Below are positions 7,926 through 17,080 of a stretch of DNA of 64,000 nucleotides, piece after piece. The first letter of the stretch is position 1; each line of letters begins with the position of its first letter. The notes beneath the pieces were generated by a model. That model had not been told where the DNA came from. It saw only the letters and a program-made list of their open reading frames with translations, and made no database searches. This stretch comes from Catellatospora sp. KI3 (GTDB lineage Bacteria > Actinomycetota > Actinomycetes > Mycobacteriales > Micromonosporaceae): positions 1 to 64,000 of the forward strand of contig NZ_JASAMB010000018.1 of NCBI RefSeq assembly GCF_029948125.1. The letters run 5' to 3'. Made by a program: the position numbers and the translations under genes.

Positions 7926-10481
7926 GTGACCGGTACGCGCAATCTCACCCAGGTCGAGGCCGCCGCGCGGGCCCGCCTGCTGGACATCCACTCGTACGAC
8001 ATCGCGCTGGACCTGACCGACGGGGCCGGCAATCCCGGTGACGGCACCTTCCGCAGCGTGACCACGATCGAGTTCTCCGCCACCGAGCCGGGCGCCCAGA
8101 CGTTCATCGAGGTCGCGGCCACGAAGATCCTGCGCGCCACCCTGAACGGCACCGAGGTCGACACCAGCGCCTGGACCGCCGACACCGGCCTGGTCCTGCC
8201 CGGCCTCGCCGCGAGCAACACCCTCGTCGTCGAGGCCGACTTCCCGTACTCGCAGTCCGGCCAGGGCATGCACCGCGCGGTCGACCCGGCCGACAAGGAG
8301 GTCTACCTCTACAGCCAGTTCGAGACGGCCGACGCCCAGAAGGTGTTCGCCTGCTTCGACCAGCCCGACCTCAAGTCGGTCTACACCTGGCACGCGACCG
8401 TCCCCAAGCACTGGAAGGTCGTCTCCAACGCGCCGATCGCCTCCACCGAGGCGGGCACCGTGGGCAAGACCGTCCGCTTCGAGCAGTCGGCGAAGATGTC
8501 GACCTACGTCACCGCGCTGTGCGCCGGCCCGTACCACGAGGTCCGGACCACGCACGACGGCATCGACCTGGGCCTGTTCTGCCGCGCGTCCAACGCCGCC
8601 TACCTGGAGGCCGACGAGCTGTTCGAGGTCACCAAGCACGGCTTCGACTTCTTCCAGGCCCAGTTCGGCGTGCGCTACCCGCTGCCGAAGTACGACCAGC
8701 TGTGGGTGCCGGAGTTCAACGCCGGCGCGATGGAGAACTTCGGCTGCGTCACCCACGCCGACGCGGCGTACATCTTCCGCTCCGAGGTGACCGACTTCGA
8801 GCGCGAGCAGCGGGCCAACACGATCCTGCACGAGCTGGCCCACATGTGGTTCGGCGACCTGGTCACCATGCGCTGGTGGGACGACCTGTGGCTGAACGAG
8901 TCGTTCGCCGAGTGGGCCTCGCACTGGTGCAACGCCAACGCGACCCGCTTCAGCGACGCCTGGACCACCTTCCTGTCGCTGCGCAAGAACTGGGGCTACG
9001 GGCAGGACCAGCTGTCCAGCACGCACCCGGTCTACTGCGAGATGACCGACGTCGAGGCGGTCGAGGTCAACTTCGACGGCATCACGTACGCCAAGGGCGC
9101 CAGCGTCATCAAGCAGCTCGTCGCGTACGTCGGCATCGACGCGTTCGTGACCGGGCTGCGGTCGTACTTCCAGGCCAACGCCTGGGGCAACGCCACCTTC
9201 GGCGACCTGCTCGGCGCCCTGGAGCAGGCCTCCGGCCGGCAGCTGCGCGACTTCGCCGCCGCCTGGCTGGAGACCGCGCAGGTCAACACGCTGCGCCCGG
9301 CCGTGGAGATCGCCGCCGACGGCACCTACGCCTCCGTCGCCGTCGAGCAGGAGGCCCCGGCCAGCCACCCGACGCTGCGCCCGCACCACCTCGGCATCGG
9401 CCTCTACGACCTGGTCGACGGCTCGCTGGTGCGCCGCGAGCTGCTCGAGGTGGACGTGGCCGGCGCGCGCACCGCCATCGACGCGCTGACCGGCGTACGC
9501 GCCGCCGACGTGCTGCTGCTCAACGACGAGGACCTCAGCTACGCCAAGCTCCGGCTCGACGAGCGCTCGCTGGCCGTGGTCGTCGAGAACCTCAGCGGCT
9601 TCGACTCCTCGCTGGCCCGCGCGCTGGTCTGGGCCGCCGCGTGGGACATGGTCCGCGACGCCGAGATGCCGGCCCGCGACTACGTCGCGCTGGTCACCAA
9701 CTCGCTGCCGCACGAGCGCGACATCAACCTGGTCATGTCGACGCTGCGCCAGGTGCAGACCGTGCTCATCCAGTACGTCGCGGCCGACTGGGCGCCCACC
9801 GGCTGGGGCAAGCTCGCCGACGCGGCCCGCGCCGCGATGGAGACCGCCGAGCCCGGCAGCGGGTTCCAGCTCGGCTGGGCGCGGGCGTTCATCACCGCCT
9901 CGCGCAGCCGGGCCGACCTGGACGTGCTGCGCGGCTGGCTGGCCGGGGACGGGGTGCCCGAGGGCATCAGCATCGTCGGCGAGCTGCGCTGGCAGCTGGT
10001 GCAGGCACTGGTCGCCAACGGGGCGGTCACGCCGGACGTGATCCAGGCCGAGCACGACGCGGACCGGACCGCGGCCGGGGACATCGGGGCTGCGCTGGCG
10101 TACGCGCTGATCCCGAGCGCGGAGAACAAGGCTGAGGTGTGGGCGGAGCTGACCGCCGCGCAGAACCCGGCCAACTGGCGCGGGCGGGCCCTGGTCATGG
10201 GCTTCCAGCACCCGGTGCAGGTGGAGCTGACCAGGCCGTACACGGCGCGGTTCTTCGCCGACGCGGACGCGGTGTGGGCGGCCCGGGACAGCGAGCCCGC
10301 GCAGGAGTTCATGGTGCTGGGCTACCCGGTGATGGACGTGTCGCCGGAGTGCGTGGCCGCGTACGAGGCGTGGGCGGCCGAGGAGGGGCATGCGACGCCG
10401 CTGCGGCGGCTGGTGGCCGAGGGCAACGACCGGGTGCTGCGGGCGCTGAAGGCACGCGCCAGGGACGCGTCGAACGCCTGA
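7926..10481 (+). CDS. pepN: Aminopeptidase N (M1 family zinc metallopeptidase)
   Basis: Cytosolic M1 aminopeptidase of 851 residues that removes N-terminal residues from peptides. The substrate-recognition motif GAMEN lies near residue 272. The zinc site HELAHMWFGDL (HExxH) follows, with the third ligand Glu 18 residues later in NESFAEW. The N-terminal beta-saddle domain (residues 1-200) and a C-terminal ERAP1-like helical domain (about 520-851) complete the usual architecture, and length matches actinobacterial PepN (about 850). GTG at 7926 is preceded by AGGAAG with 8-nt spacing. The gene is monocistronic: divergent from the Rv2466c-like gene and ended by a strong bidirectional hairpin. Confidence 0.96.
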   Translation: MTGTRNLTQVEAAARARLLDIHSYDIALDLTDGAGNPGDGTFRSVTTIEFSATEPGAQTFIEVAATKILRATLNGTEVDTSAWTADTGLVLPGLAASNTLVVEADFPYSQSGQGMHRAVDPADKEVYLYSQFETADAQKVFACFDQPDLKSVYTWHATVPKHWKVVSNAPIASTEAGTVGKTVRFEQSAKMSTYVTALCAGPYHEVRTTHDGIDLGLFCRASNAAYLEADELFEVTKHGFDFFQAQFGVRYPLPKYDQLWVPEFNAGAMENFGCVTHADAAYIFRSEVTDFEREQRANTILHELAHMWFGDLVTMRWWDDLWLNESFAEWASHWCNANATRFSDAWTTFLSLRKNWGYGQDQLSSTHPVYCEMTDVEAVEVNFDGITYAKGASVIKQLVAYVGIDAFVTGLRSYFQANAWGNATFGDLLGALEQASGRQLRDFAAAWLETAQVNTLRPAVEIAADGTYASVAVEQEAPASHPTLRPHHLGIGLYDLVDGSLVRRELLEVDVAGARTAIDALTGVRAADVLLLNDEDLSYAKLRLDERSLAVVVENLSGFDSSLARALVWAAAWDMVRDAEMPARDYVALVTNSLPHERDINLVMSTLRQVQTVLIQYVAADWAPTGWGKLADAARAAMETAEPGSGFQLGWARAFITASRSRADLDVLRGWLAGDGVPEGISIVGELRWQLVQALVANGAVTPDVIQAEHDADRTAAGDIGAALAYALIPSAENKAEVWAELTAAQNPANWRGRALVMGFQHPVQVELTRPYTARFFADADAVWAARDSEPAQEFMVLGYPVMDVSPECVAAYEAWAAEEGHATPLRRLVAEGNDRVLRALKARARDASNA

Positions 10482-10491
10482 GGTGACAGCC

Positions 10492-10536
10492 ACGAGGCAG
10501 GGGCCGGGGGTTCGGTGACCCCGGCCCCTGCCTCGT
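10492..10536. terminator. Bidirectional terminator between pepN and acyltransferase gene
   Basis: A perfect 18-bp stem (from ACGAGGCAGGGGCC, with its complement ending at 10536) and a 9-nt loop lie between convergent genes, 10 nt after the pepN stop. Confidence 0.9.
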
Positions 10537-10563
10537 TCGCGAGCAGCCGCGCCGACCGAGGCG

Positions 10564-12660
10564 TCAGGGGGCCGACGTCACGGGGTGGGGCAGGTCGGCC
10601 ACGACCCGGTCGAGTTCGACGCCGAGCAGCGGAACGAGCGTGCTGGCGTAGGTGGCGGTCAGGTGGTGGGTGTCCCGGTAGACCAGCACGTCGCCGATGA
10701 TCGGCGCACACGGGTCACTGGGGCAGATCGCCTGGTTGACGTCGATCAGGTGCACCCCAGGTGCGCCCTGAGCGGCCCGTACCTGCGGCTCGGACGTCTC
10801 CGCGGCCCTCGACTGCGAGAACCCGCACCTGGTGAGTTCGGTCCAGTGCCGCGCCACGCACTCCGGAATGTCGATGAGCGGGCGGGGGGTGTCCCGGATC
10901 AGCACCACCGGCACCCCGCCACCGGTGACCGCCGTCAACGTGGACCGCATCGCCTGCTCGATCGCCTGCTTGTTCTCGGCGGCGCCGAGCATGGCGCCGT
11001 CACGGAAGATGATGTGCCCGGTACTGGCCGACACCACCGCCAGATCCGGCTTGTCCGGCCCGGCCAGCACCTCCCGCACCGCGGTGTTCCACTTGGCGCA
11101 GGCGTCGAACGCCCGGCCCGACAGCGTGACCGTCTCGTTGAGCAGCGGGCAGGACGCCTTGAGGTAGGTGACCAGCCGCCACTGCCGCTGCTCGGCGATC
11201 GTCTTCAGGGCCGGGAACCACTGTGCCGCGTGCGAGTCGCCGACCAGCGCGACGGTGAACGTCGCCGTCTGCGAGCCGTACACGCAGGCCTTGGGTTTGC
11301 TGTCGGTGCTGAGCGAGACGCAGTTCTGGCCGTAGACCAGTGGCAGGTCGTCGCGGGCGGTGACGGGGTCCGGCGTGACCGCGTCCACCCGGTCCACGGC
11401 CATGCCGCTGGTGACGGACGCCACCAGCGCCTGGGCACCGGCCGCGTTGGGCACGGGCCGGAAGGTGGGCAGCACCGCCGCCTGGAAGCCGAACGCGCCG
11501 GCCACCGGCAGCAGGGTGCAGGCCAACCCGAGGGCGAGGGCGCGGCCGGGCCGGGCGGCCAGACGCGGGCTGAGCCGGACCGGGTTCTCCACCAGCCGGT
11601 ACGTCAGCACCGCGGGCACCACCGAGGCGAGCACCACGGCCAGTCCGGCCCCGGTGCTCAGCTTGCCGTAGTAGCTCTCGGCCGCCATCAGCAGCGGCCA
11701 GTGCCACAGGTAGAGGGAGTAGGAGATCGCGCCGATCGCGCGTACCGGGCGCAGCCCGAGCACCCGCACCGGACCCGACCTGCCGGCGGCGAGCCCGCCC
11801 GCGAGCACCGCGCCGGTGCCGATCGTGGGCAGCAGTGCCGCGTAGCCCGGGAACGTGGTCGCCGGGGTGATCATGACAGCGGAGACGAGCACCAGGGCCA
11901 GACCGCACCAGGCCATCGCGGCGGCGACCCGGGCGGGCAGCTTGGCCGACGAACGAGCTGTGATCGCGAGTGCCGCGCCCAGCGCCAGTTCCCACAGCCG
12001 GGTCGGCGTGACGAAGTAGGCGCGGGCCGGGTCGGCGGCGGTCAGGTAGATCGAGTAGGCCAGCGACGGGACACCGATGAGGGACAGGCCGGTCAGGTAG
12101 TAGCGTCGCAGCGGGCTGCGGCGGTGGATGCCCGCCCGCCGGGCCAGGACGGCCGCGGCGATCAGCAGCAGCGGCCATACCAGGTAGAACTGCTCCTCGA
12201 CGGCCAGCGACCAGAAGTGCTGCAGCATGCTCGGGGCGTCGTCGGCGGCCAGGTAGTCCACCGCCTGTGCCGCCAGCCGCCAGTTCATCGCGTAGCAGGC
12301 GCTGGCGACCACGTCGAACACCGTGCCACGCCAGCGGGTCGCGGGCAGGAACGCGTATGCCAGCACGAGGGTCGACACCAGCACGACCGCCGCGGCCGGC
12401 AGCAGCCGCTTGGCCCGACGGGCATAGAACGCCGTCAGCGAGATGCGGCCGTTGCGATCCTGCTCCGCCACGAGCAGACCCGTGATGAGGAAGCCTGAGA
12501 TCACGAAGAAGACGTCGACCCCGACGAAACCCCCGGCCACCCAGGGGACCCCGGCGTGCGCCAGCAGCACCAGCCCGACCGCCACGGCCCGCATGCCCTC
12601 GATGTCGCCGCGATACCCGTGCCCGGCGCGCGGCGCACTGCCCTTGTCAAGCTCAGTCAT
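10564..12660 (-). CDS. Membrane O-acyltransferase (acyltransferase-3) with SGNH domain
   Basis: Membrane protein of 698 residues with an OafA/YrhL-type acyltransferase-3 domain fused to a C-terminal SGNH hydrolase-like domain. It probably acylates cell-envelope or secreted polysaccharides. It begins GYRGDIEGMRAVAVGLVLLAH, the typical first helix, with about ten further helices up to residue ~400 and the conserved FFVISGFLITGLL and WSLAVEEQFYLVWP segments. The SGNH part starts near residue 445, with VALVGDSHAAQW (nucleophile Ser) and YRDTHHLT (catalytic D..H). ATG at 12660 has AGGAAG 6 nt upstream. No glycan cluster surrounds it, so the acceptor is unknown. Confidence 0.92.
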   Translation of the reverse strand: MTELDKGSAPRAGHGYRGDIEGMRAVAVGLVLLAHAGVPWVAGGFVGVDVFFVISGFLITGLLVAEQDRNGRISLTAFYARRAKRLLPAAAVVLVSTLVLAYAFLPATRWRGTVFDVVASACYAMNWRLAAQAVDYLAADDAPSMLQHFWSLAVEEQFYLVWPLLLIAAAVLARRAGIHRRSPLRRYYLTGLSLIGVPSLAYSIYLTAADPARAYFVTPTRLWELALGAALAITARSSAKLPARVAAAMAWCGLALVLVSAVMITPATTFPGYAALLPTIGTGAVLAGGLAAGRSGPVRVLGLRPVRAIGAISYSLYLWHWPLLMAAESYYGKLSTGAGLAVVLASVVPAVLTYRLVENPVRLSPRLAARPGRALALGLACTLLPVAGAFGFQAAVLPTFRPVPNAAGAQALVASVTSGMAVDRVDAVTPDPVTARDDLPLVYGQNCVSLSTDSKPKACVYGSQTATFTVALVGDSHAAQWFPALKTIAEQRQWRLVTYLKASCPLLNETVTLSGRAFDACAKWNTAVREVLAGPDKPDLAVVSASTGHIIFRDGAMLGAAENKQAIEQAMRSTLTAVTGGGVPVVLIRDTPRPLIDIPECVARHWTELTRCGFSQSRAAETSEPQVRAAQGAPGVHLIDVNQAICPSDPCAPIIGDVLVYRDTHHLTATYASTLVPLLGVELDRVVADLPHPVTSAP

Positions 12661-12784
12661 GACCGTCTTCCTCGTGCCGGCCGTCGGCGGCACGGAGGGG
12701 TGACGCGACGAAGATCGCCGTAAACCCCGGACACGTTAGCAGGTGGCGGGGTCGTCGGGCGCCCCTGCGAGCCCGAGACGACAG

Positions 12785-12829
12785 CGGCCCACCCGGGAAC
12801 GGCTCGCGGGCCGCTCTCCGGGTGGGCCG
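12785..12829 (-). terminator. Terminator after the DUF5130 gene
   Basis: A 12-bp stem CGGCCCACCCGG with its complement, 40 nt past the stop at 12870, separates this operon from the acyltransferase gene. Confidence 0.75.
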
Positions 12830-12869
12830 ACCTCGATCAGCTGGATCGGGTGCCGCACGCCGCGGTGGG

Positions 12870-13286
12870 TCAGCTCTTTCCGGCCAGCCCGGTGAGCTGG
12901 GCGAGGCCGCTGACGAGGCCCCCGGCCAGGTCGCCGCCGCCGAAGGAGGCCGCCATGGACAGCGCGGCCAGCTTGCAGTCGCGGTCCGACAGCCGCTTGC
13001 GCGCCTGCGAGCCGGTCACGATCTCCAGCTGGCGGGAGTCCGGCGACACCGCGATCAGCACCGAGTCGGCGGGCTTGGCCAGCCGGGCGTGCAGCTGCTC
13101 GGCGCTCTGGCGCACCGGCTCGGCGATGTCGCCGACGTACACGCTGAAGGTGAAGCCCGTGGCGTGGTCGGCGCGGGTCAGCGCGTCGTCCAGGCGCAGC
13201 AGCTGACGGGTGGTGAACGGGCCGTTGATCACCGCGTCGACGCCGCCGTCGTGGTGCGGTGCTTCCTGGATGTTACCAGCGGTCAC
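12870..13286 (-). CDS. DUF5130/TPM-like domain protein
   Basis: Protein of 138 residues resembling actinobacterial DUF5130 proteins, related in fold to TPM-domain phosphatase-like proteins. Visible features are GPFTTRQLLRLDDALTRAD at the front, the FSVYVGDI strand, VLIAVSPDSRQLEIVTG and a C-terminal Gly-rich helix. No signal peptide or membrane helix is evident. GTG at 13286 has GGAGG nearby (GGAGGCGCAA). Its start overlaps the end of the upstream gene by 14 nt, so the two are translationally coupled. Function is unknown. Confidence 0.8.
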   Translation of the reverse strand: MTAGNIQEAPHHDGGVDAVINGPFTTRQLLRLDDALTRADHATGFTFSVYVGDIAEPVRQSAEQLHARLAKPADSVLIAVSPDSRQLEIVTGSQARKRLSDRDCKLAALSMAASFGGGDLAGGLVSGLAQLTGLAGKS

Positions 13287-13563
13287 TTGCGCCTCCTGTC
13301 ACGTCGACCACGGGCGTGACGTCACCCGCGGCGATGAGTTCCGCGCGGGCGGCGGCGGTCAGCGCAGCGTGGCGCGCCTGCGGCCCGTCGGCGTCGGGGC
13401 GGGCCAGGAACCACACCGGCGCGTACGTGTACGGGCGGCCCGGCCGGTAGCGCTTGGCACTCCGACGGCCACCGACTACATAGACCAGAGCAAATATCGT
13501 GGCGATCACCGCGAGCGGGATACCCACGTAGATCAGCAGGTCTCCGATATCTGGCGTGGACAA
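13273..13563 (-). CDS. Single-pass membrane protein upstream of DUF5130 gene
   Basis: Small membrane protein of about 96 residues. It has one N-terminal helix (LLIYVGIPLAVIATIFALVYVV), then a basic linker (GRRSAKRYRPGRPYTYAPVWF) and a cytosolic Ala-rich tail. TTG at 13563 is chosen because GGGGGG lies 6 nt upstream; another TTG at 13602 would add 13 residues. It overlaps the DUF5130 gene by 14 nt and probably anchors or partners that protein. No family function is known. Confidence 0.7.
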   Translation of the reverse strand: MSTPDIGDLLIYVGIPLAVIATIFALVYVVGGRRSAKRYRPGRPYTYAPVWFLARPDADGPQARHAALTAAARAELIAAGDVTPVVDVTGGASDRW

Positions 13564-13652
13564 GTACAGCCCCCCGGCTCGAGTCCGATCCGAACGCTTC
13601 AACGCTAGCGGAACGAAGGTGCCCCCGTGCTCAGGGGGTGAAACCCGTCGTG

Positions 13653-14393
13653 TCAGTCACCCAGCCGCGCCAGCTCCGCCAGCACCGCCGGCCACGCCGC
13701 CGACAGGGGGTCGATGACGGCGAAATGCCCGGTATCCGGTACCGCGACCAACCGGCTGCCCGGGTGCGCCACCGCGTACGAGCGCGCCAGCGCGATCGGA
13801 ACCACCTCGTCGAGCACCCCGTGGACCAGCACCACCTCCGCCGAAGGGGTGGCGAGCCTGGCCGGATCGAGGTCAGCGCGCTCAGCCGCCGGGACACCGA
13901 GGAAATCACCGGCCGCGCCGTCGTCGAGCCGCAGCCGCTCGGCCAGCACGAGGTCGGCGACCGGGGCGAGCGCGATCGTTCCGGCGAGCCCGGCGGCGGG
14001 CGCGGCGGTGGCCGCCCACAGGGCCAGGTGACCCCCGGCGGAGTGCCCGACGACGATGACGCGGCCATCGTGCCTGGTCAGCTCGCTGGGCAGCACGGCG
14101 ATGGCGTCGGCCACGTCACGTGTGGTGACGTCCGGCACACCCGGCTCGCGCCGGTACTCGATGGAGCACACGGTCCAGCCCGCGTCGCGGATCGCGGCGG
14201 CCATCGGGTGGGTGTGCGCGCGGTCGTACTCGGGGCGCCAGAATCCACCGTGCACGATCAGCACGAGCGGCCTGGCCAGGGCCCGGGTGTCGCCGTACCA
14301 GACGTCGGCGACGTGCTCGGGCAGCCCGCCGTGGCGCGGCGTCGCGTCGGGCGCGGGTGCGGTGCGGCTGAGCACCGAGCGGTCCTCGGTCAC
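13653..14393 (-). CDS. Kynurenine formamidase, alpha/beta-hydrolase type
   Basis: Hydrolyses N-formyl-kynurenine to kynurenine and formate, step 2 of the operon's pathway. The 246-residue product has the HGGFW oxyanion motif typical of the AFMID/BNA7-type formamidases, the nucleophile elbow GHSAGG, the acid in HGVLDEVVP and the His in PDTGHF. It is not the metal-dependent KynB type common in proteobacteria. It is the last gene of the operon, and its GTG overlaps the decarboxylase stop (GTGA). The family alone would allow other esterase activities; the location makes formamidase the best call. Confidence 0.85.
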   Translation of the reverse strand: MTEDRSVLSRTAPAPDATPRHGGLPEHVADVWYGDTRALARPLVLIVHGGFWRPEYDRAHTHPMAAAIRDAGWTVCSIEYRREPGVPDVTTRDVADAIAVLPSELTRHDGRVIVVGHSAGGHLALWAATAAPAAGLAGTIALAPVADLVLAERLRLDDGAAGDFLGVPAAERADLDPARLATPSAEVVLVHGVLDEVVPIALARSYAVAHPGSRLVAVPDTGHFAVIDPLSAAWPAVLAELARLGD

Positions 14394-15394
14394 CGGTCCC
14401 GCCCGAGGAAGGCCAGCGCGTTGCCGCCGAGCAGCTTGGCGCGCTGCGGGCCGGTCAGGAAGTCGGCCTTGGCCACCACCTGGCCCACCGGCCGCTCGCC
14501 CAGCGGGTACGGGTAGTCGCTGCCGAGCACCACTCGGTCCTCCCCCATCGTGTCCACGAGCAGCCGCAGCGCGGCTGGTTCGAACACCACGGTATCGACG
14601 AGGAACCGGTTCACGTAAGCGCTGGGCGGCAGTTGCGAGGCACCCCGCACCACGTCGCCGCGCCGGTGCCAGGCGTTGTCGGCCCGGCCCAGCCAGAACG
14701 GGAAGCTGCCGCCGCCGTGCGCGAAGCACAGCCGCAGCGTCTCCGGCACCCGGTCGAACACCCCGCCCAGGATCAGGGCCAGCACCGACAGGTGGGTCTC
14801 GGCGGGCATGCCGGTCAGCCAGCGGGCCATCCACCGGTCCAGCCGGGGCCCGGCGGGCATGTCCCACGGGTGCACGAACACCGGCGCCCCGACCTGCGCG
14901 CAGTGCTGCAGGAACATGACGATGCCGGGGTCGTCGAGGTCGCGGTCGCCGACGTGGTTGCCGATCTCGACCCCGGCGTGGCCGGCGGCCATGCACCGGT
15001 CGAGTTCGGCGCAGGCCAGCTCCGGGTCCTGCAGCGGCACCTGGCAGAACGGCACCAGCCGGTCGGGCTGCTCGGCGCACAGCGCCAGGGTCAGGTCATT
15101 GAATATCTTCGCGACCTTGACCGCCTGCGCGGCGGGCCGGTCGTAGCTGAAGAAGACCGGGGTCGGCGAGACGACCTGCACGTCCACGCCGTCGGAGGCC
15201 ATGTCGGCCAGGCGGGTCCCGGCATCCCAGCACTGGGCGCCGATCGGCCGGAACTCGGTCTCGCCCACCATGATCATGGCGGCGCGCTCGGAGTCGACCC
15301 GCAGCCACGGCCAGCCCGTCCCGCCGCACTCGGCGGACAGGTCGGGCCAGCCCTTCGGCACGACGTGGGTGTGCACGTCGACGACGGGTGCCAT
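14390..15394 (-). CDS. 2-amino-3-carboxymuconate-6-semialdehyde decarboxylase (ACMSD)
   Basis: Decarboxylates ACMS to 2-aminomuconate semialdehyde, diverting carbon from NAD synthesis to catabolism. The 334-residue amidohydrolase begins VDVHTHVVP (zinc ligands His8 and His10), with FVHPWDMP and CFAHGGGSFPFWLG supplying the central His ligand and catalytic His, and GSDYPYPLG the metal-binding Asp. Length matches ACMSD (about 330-340). The start overlaps the 3-hydroxyanthranilate dioxygenase stop by one base (TGATG), and the stop overlaps the formamidase start, indicating tight coupling. Confidence 0.94.
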   Translation of the reverse strand: MAPVVDVHTHVVPKGWPDLSAECGGTGWPWLRVDSERAAMIMVGETEFRPIGAQCWDAGTRLADMASDGVDVQVVSPTPVFFSYDRPAAQAVKVAKIFNDLTLALCAEQPDRLVPFCQVPLQDPELACAELDRCMAAGHAGVEIGNHVGDRDLDDPGIVMFLQHCAQVGAPVFVHPWDMPAGPRLDRWMARWLTGMPAETHLSVLALILGGVFDRVPETLRLCFAHGGGSFPFWLGRADNAWHRRGDVVRGASQLPPSAYVNRFLVDTVVFEPAALRLLVDTMGEDRVVLGSDYPYPLGERPVGQVVAKADFLTGPQRAKLLGGNALAFLGRDR

Positions 15395-15915
15395 CAGCCC
15401 TTGCCCGGGTGCAGGTGGCCGCACTTGCCGCAGGTGCGGGCGGACTCGCTGTCGTAGAACGCCTGGAACACCGGGGGCAGGTCGGCGACGATGTCGCGGA
15501 CCTGCAACTCCACCTCGTGCACTGTCTCCGCGCACTCGGGGCAGTACCAGCGGAACTTCTCCAGCGTGCCCTCCTCGCGGACCCGCTCCACCACGATGCC
15601 CAGCGATCCGGCCTCGCGCTGCGGCGAGTGCGGCAGCAGCCGGGGCAGCATCCACATGTGCCCGGCGGGCACGACCACGGTCTCGGGGCCGTCCGGGGTC
15701 ATCACGTTGATCCGCAGCGTGCCCTGGAGCTGGTAGAAGTACTCCTCGTACGGGTCCACGTGGAAGTCGGTGCGCTGGTTGGGGCCGCCGACCACCTGCA
15801 CGATGAAGTCGTCCCCGCTGGGCAGCACCTGCTTGTTGCCGACCGGCGGCTTGAGCAGGTGCTGGTTCTCCTCGACCCAGGCCGGGAAGTCGACCGGCTC
15901 GTCGATGTGCGTCAT
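15394..15915 (-). CDS. 3-hydroxyanthranilate 3,4-dioxygenase
   Basis: Cupin-type Fe(II) ring-cleavage enzyme that converts 3-hydroxyanthranilate and O2 to ACMS. The 173-residue product keeps the three iron ligands (His52, Glu58 in [10 protein letters not shown], and His96 in LLPHSPQR). A C-terminal rubredoxin-like metal site is formed by Cys125/Cys128 (CPEC) and Cys162/Cys165 (CGKC), as in bacterial single-domain enzymes. Length is normal. Its ATG overlaps the upstream deaminase stop (ATGA). Confidence 0.96.
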   Translation of the reverse strand: MTHIDEPVDFPAWVEENQHLLKPPVGNKQVLPSGDDFIVQVVGGPNQRTDFHVDPYEEYFYQLQGTLRINVMTPDGPETVVVPAGHMWMLPRLLPHSPQREAGSLGIVVERVREEGTLEKFRWYCPECAETVHEVELQVRDIVADLPPVFQAFYDSESARTCGKCGHLHPGKG

Positions 15916-16334
15916 CGCTGCTCCTTCGAAGGGATGAGTGCCACTGCCTGGATCTCGATCAGCAGGTGGGGGTGCGGCAGCTGGTGCACGGCGACCGTGG
16001 TCCGGGTGGGGCCGGTCGCGTCGAAGTACTGCCCGTAGACCTCGTTGTAGCCGCCGAAGTCGTTCATGTTGACCAGGTACGTCGTGACCTGCACCAGGTC
16101 GGACAGGTCGGCGCCGACCGAGCGCAGGATGTCGCCGATGTTCTCGATCACGGCGCGGGTCTGCTCGCGGATGTCGAGGTTCGTGGTGCCCAACTCGTCG
16201 ACCTGCGCACCGGCGATGCTGTTGTCGGGCCGGCGGCTGCTCGTACCGGAGACGAAGGCGAAGCCACCGGCGACCTTGACGTGCGGGAACTTCCCGCGCG
16301 GCACCGCCTTGCCCTCGACCACCCTGCCGCTCAT
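15912..16334 (-). CDS. 2-aminomuconate deaminase, RidA family
   Basis: RidA-fold protein of 140 residues, placed between 3-hydroxyanthranilate dioxygenase and 4-oxalocrotonate decarboxylase. It probably hydrolyses 2-aminomuconate to 2-oxo-3-hexenedioate plus ammonia. RidA hallmarks are [14 protein letters not shown] at the front, [21 protein letters not shown] in the middle and the Arg-containing [21 protein letters not shown] at the end. Deaminases of this type occur in 2-aminophenol and 2-nitrobenzoate pathways. Generic RidA imine hydrolase activity is the alternative, but operon position favours aminomuconate deaminase. Both ends overlap neighbours by ATGA. Confidence 0.88.
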   Translation of the reverse strand: MSGRVVEGKAVPRGKFPHVKVAGGFAFVSGTSSRRPDNSIAGAQVDELGTTNLDIREQTRAVIENIGDILRSVGADLSDLVQVTTYLVNMNDFGGYNEVYGQYFDATGPTRTTVAVHQLPHPHLLIEIQAVALIPSKEQR

Positions 16335-17080
16335 GCCAGCGCCGCCTTGATCGAGGCGGAGCCGAGGCCCTGCACGACGGCGCGCACGTGCGCGCCGGGG
16401 CGCAGCGGGACGGCCTCGGTCGCGGCACCGGCCAGGAAGACCCAGTCGTCCGCCAGCTTGACGCCGTGGCGGGCGGTCAGGCGGCGGCCCTCGGCCAGGG
16501 CACGGCGCGGGTCGCCGAGGATCGCGGCGGTCGAGCCGGTCTGCACCACCCGCCCGTCGACCTCCAGCAGCACGCCGAGGTTGGCCAGGTCCGCGGGGGC
16601 CGCCTGCCAGGGCCCGATCGTGTACGCCGCGGCCGAGGTGTTGTCGGCGACCACGTCCGGCTGGGTGAACTCGAAGTTCGCGTACCGCGAATCGATGATC
16701 TCCAGAGCCGGGGCGACCGCGGCGATCTCGCCGCCACGCAGCAGGAACGCCACCTCGGGCTCGATCCGCGGGTGGATGAACCCGGCCGTGCGCACCGTGC
16801 CCCCGTCGGGGATCGCGGTGGCGTCGGTGAGCCGCCCCCAGATCACCTCGTGCACGCCCACCTGCGCCATCTTGGCCCGGCTGGTCAGGCCCATCTTGAT
16901 GCCGACCAGCTTCTCGCCGCGCGCCAGGCGGCGGCCGACCAGGGCCTCCTGCACCGCGTACGCGGTGTCGACGCCGAGGGAGAAGACCTTGGTCAGCTGC
17001 GGGATCGCGGTGGCGGTGACGGCCGCGTCGTCCAGCAGCTCCGCCATCTTCGCGATCTTCTCAGCCCGCTCCTCGCTCAT
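16331..17080 (-). CDS. 4-oxalocrotonate decarboxylase (2-oxo-3-hexenedioate decarboxylase)
   Basis: Decarboxylates 2-oxo-3-hexenedioate to 2-oxopent-4-enoate. It is a FAH-superfamily Mg-enzyme of 249 residues, similar to DmpH/XylI. Marker segments are [16 protein letters not shown], the metal-binding Glu pair in IEPEVAFLL, and [14 protein letters not shown]. Its paralogue at 19066 is the downstream hydratase; the two enzymes are known to form a complex in meta-cleavage pathways. The assignment of which is decarboxylase rests on the [12 protein letters not shown] signature. ATGA overlaps occur at both ends. Confidence 0.9.
   Translation of the reverse strand: MSEERAEKIAKMAELLDDAAVTATAIPQLTKVFSLGVDTAYAVQEALVGRRLARGEKLVGIKMGLTSRAKMAQVGVHEVIWGRLTDATAIPDGGTVRTAGFIHPRIEPEVAFLLRGGEIAAVAPALEIIDSRYANFEFTQPDVVADNTSAAAYTIGPWQAAPADLANLGVLLEVDGRVVQTGSTAAILGDPRRALAEGRRLTARHGVKLADDWVFLAGAATEAVPLRPGAHVRAVVQGLGSASIKAALA

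Noticed and set aside
7896-10493. An 865-codon open frame antisense to pepN
   Set aside because: High-GC genomes produce long mirror frames opposite real genes. Its translation is repetitive Gly/Arg/Val/His without domains, and pepN has full M1 motifs.
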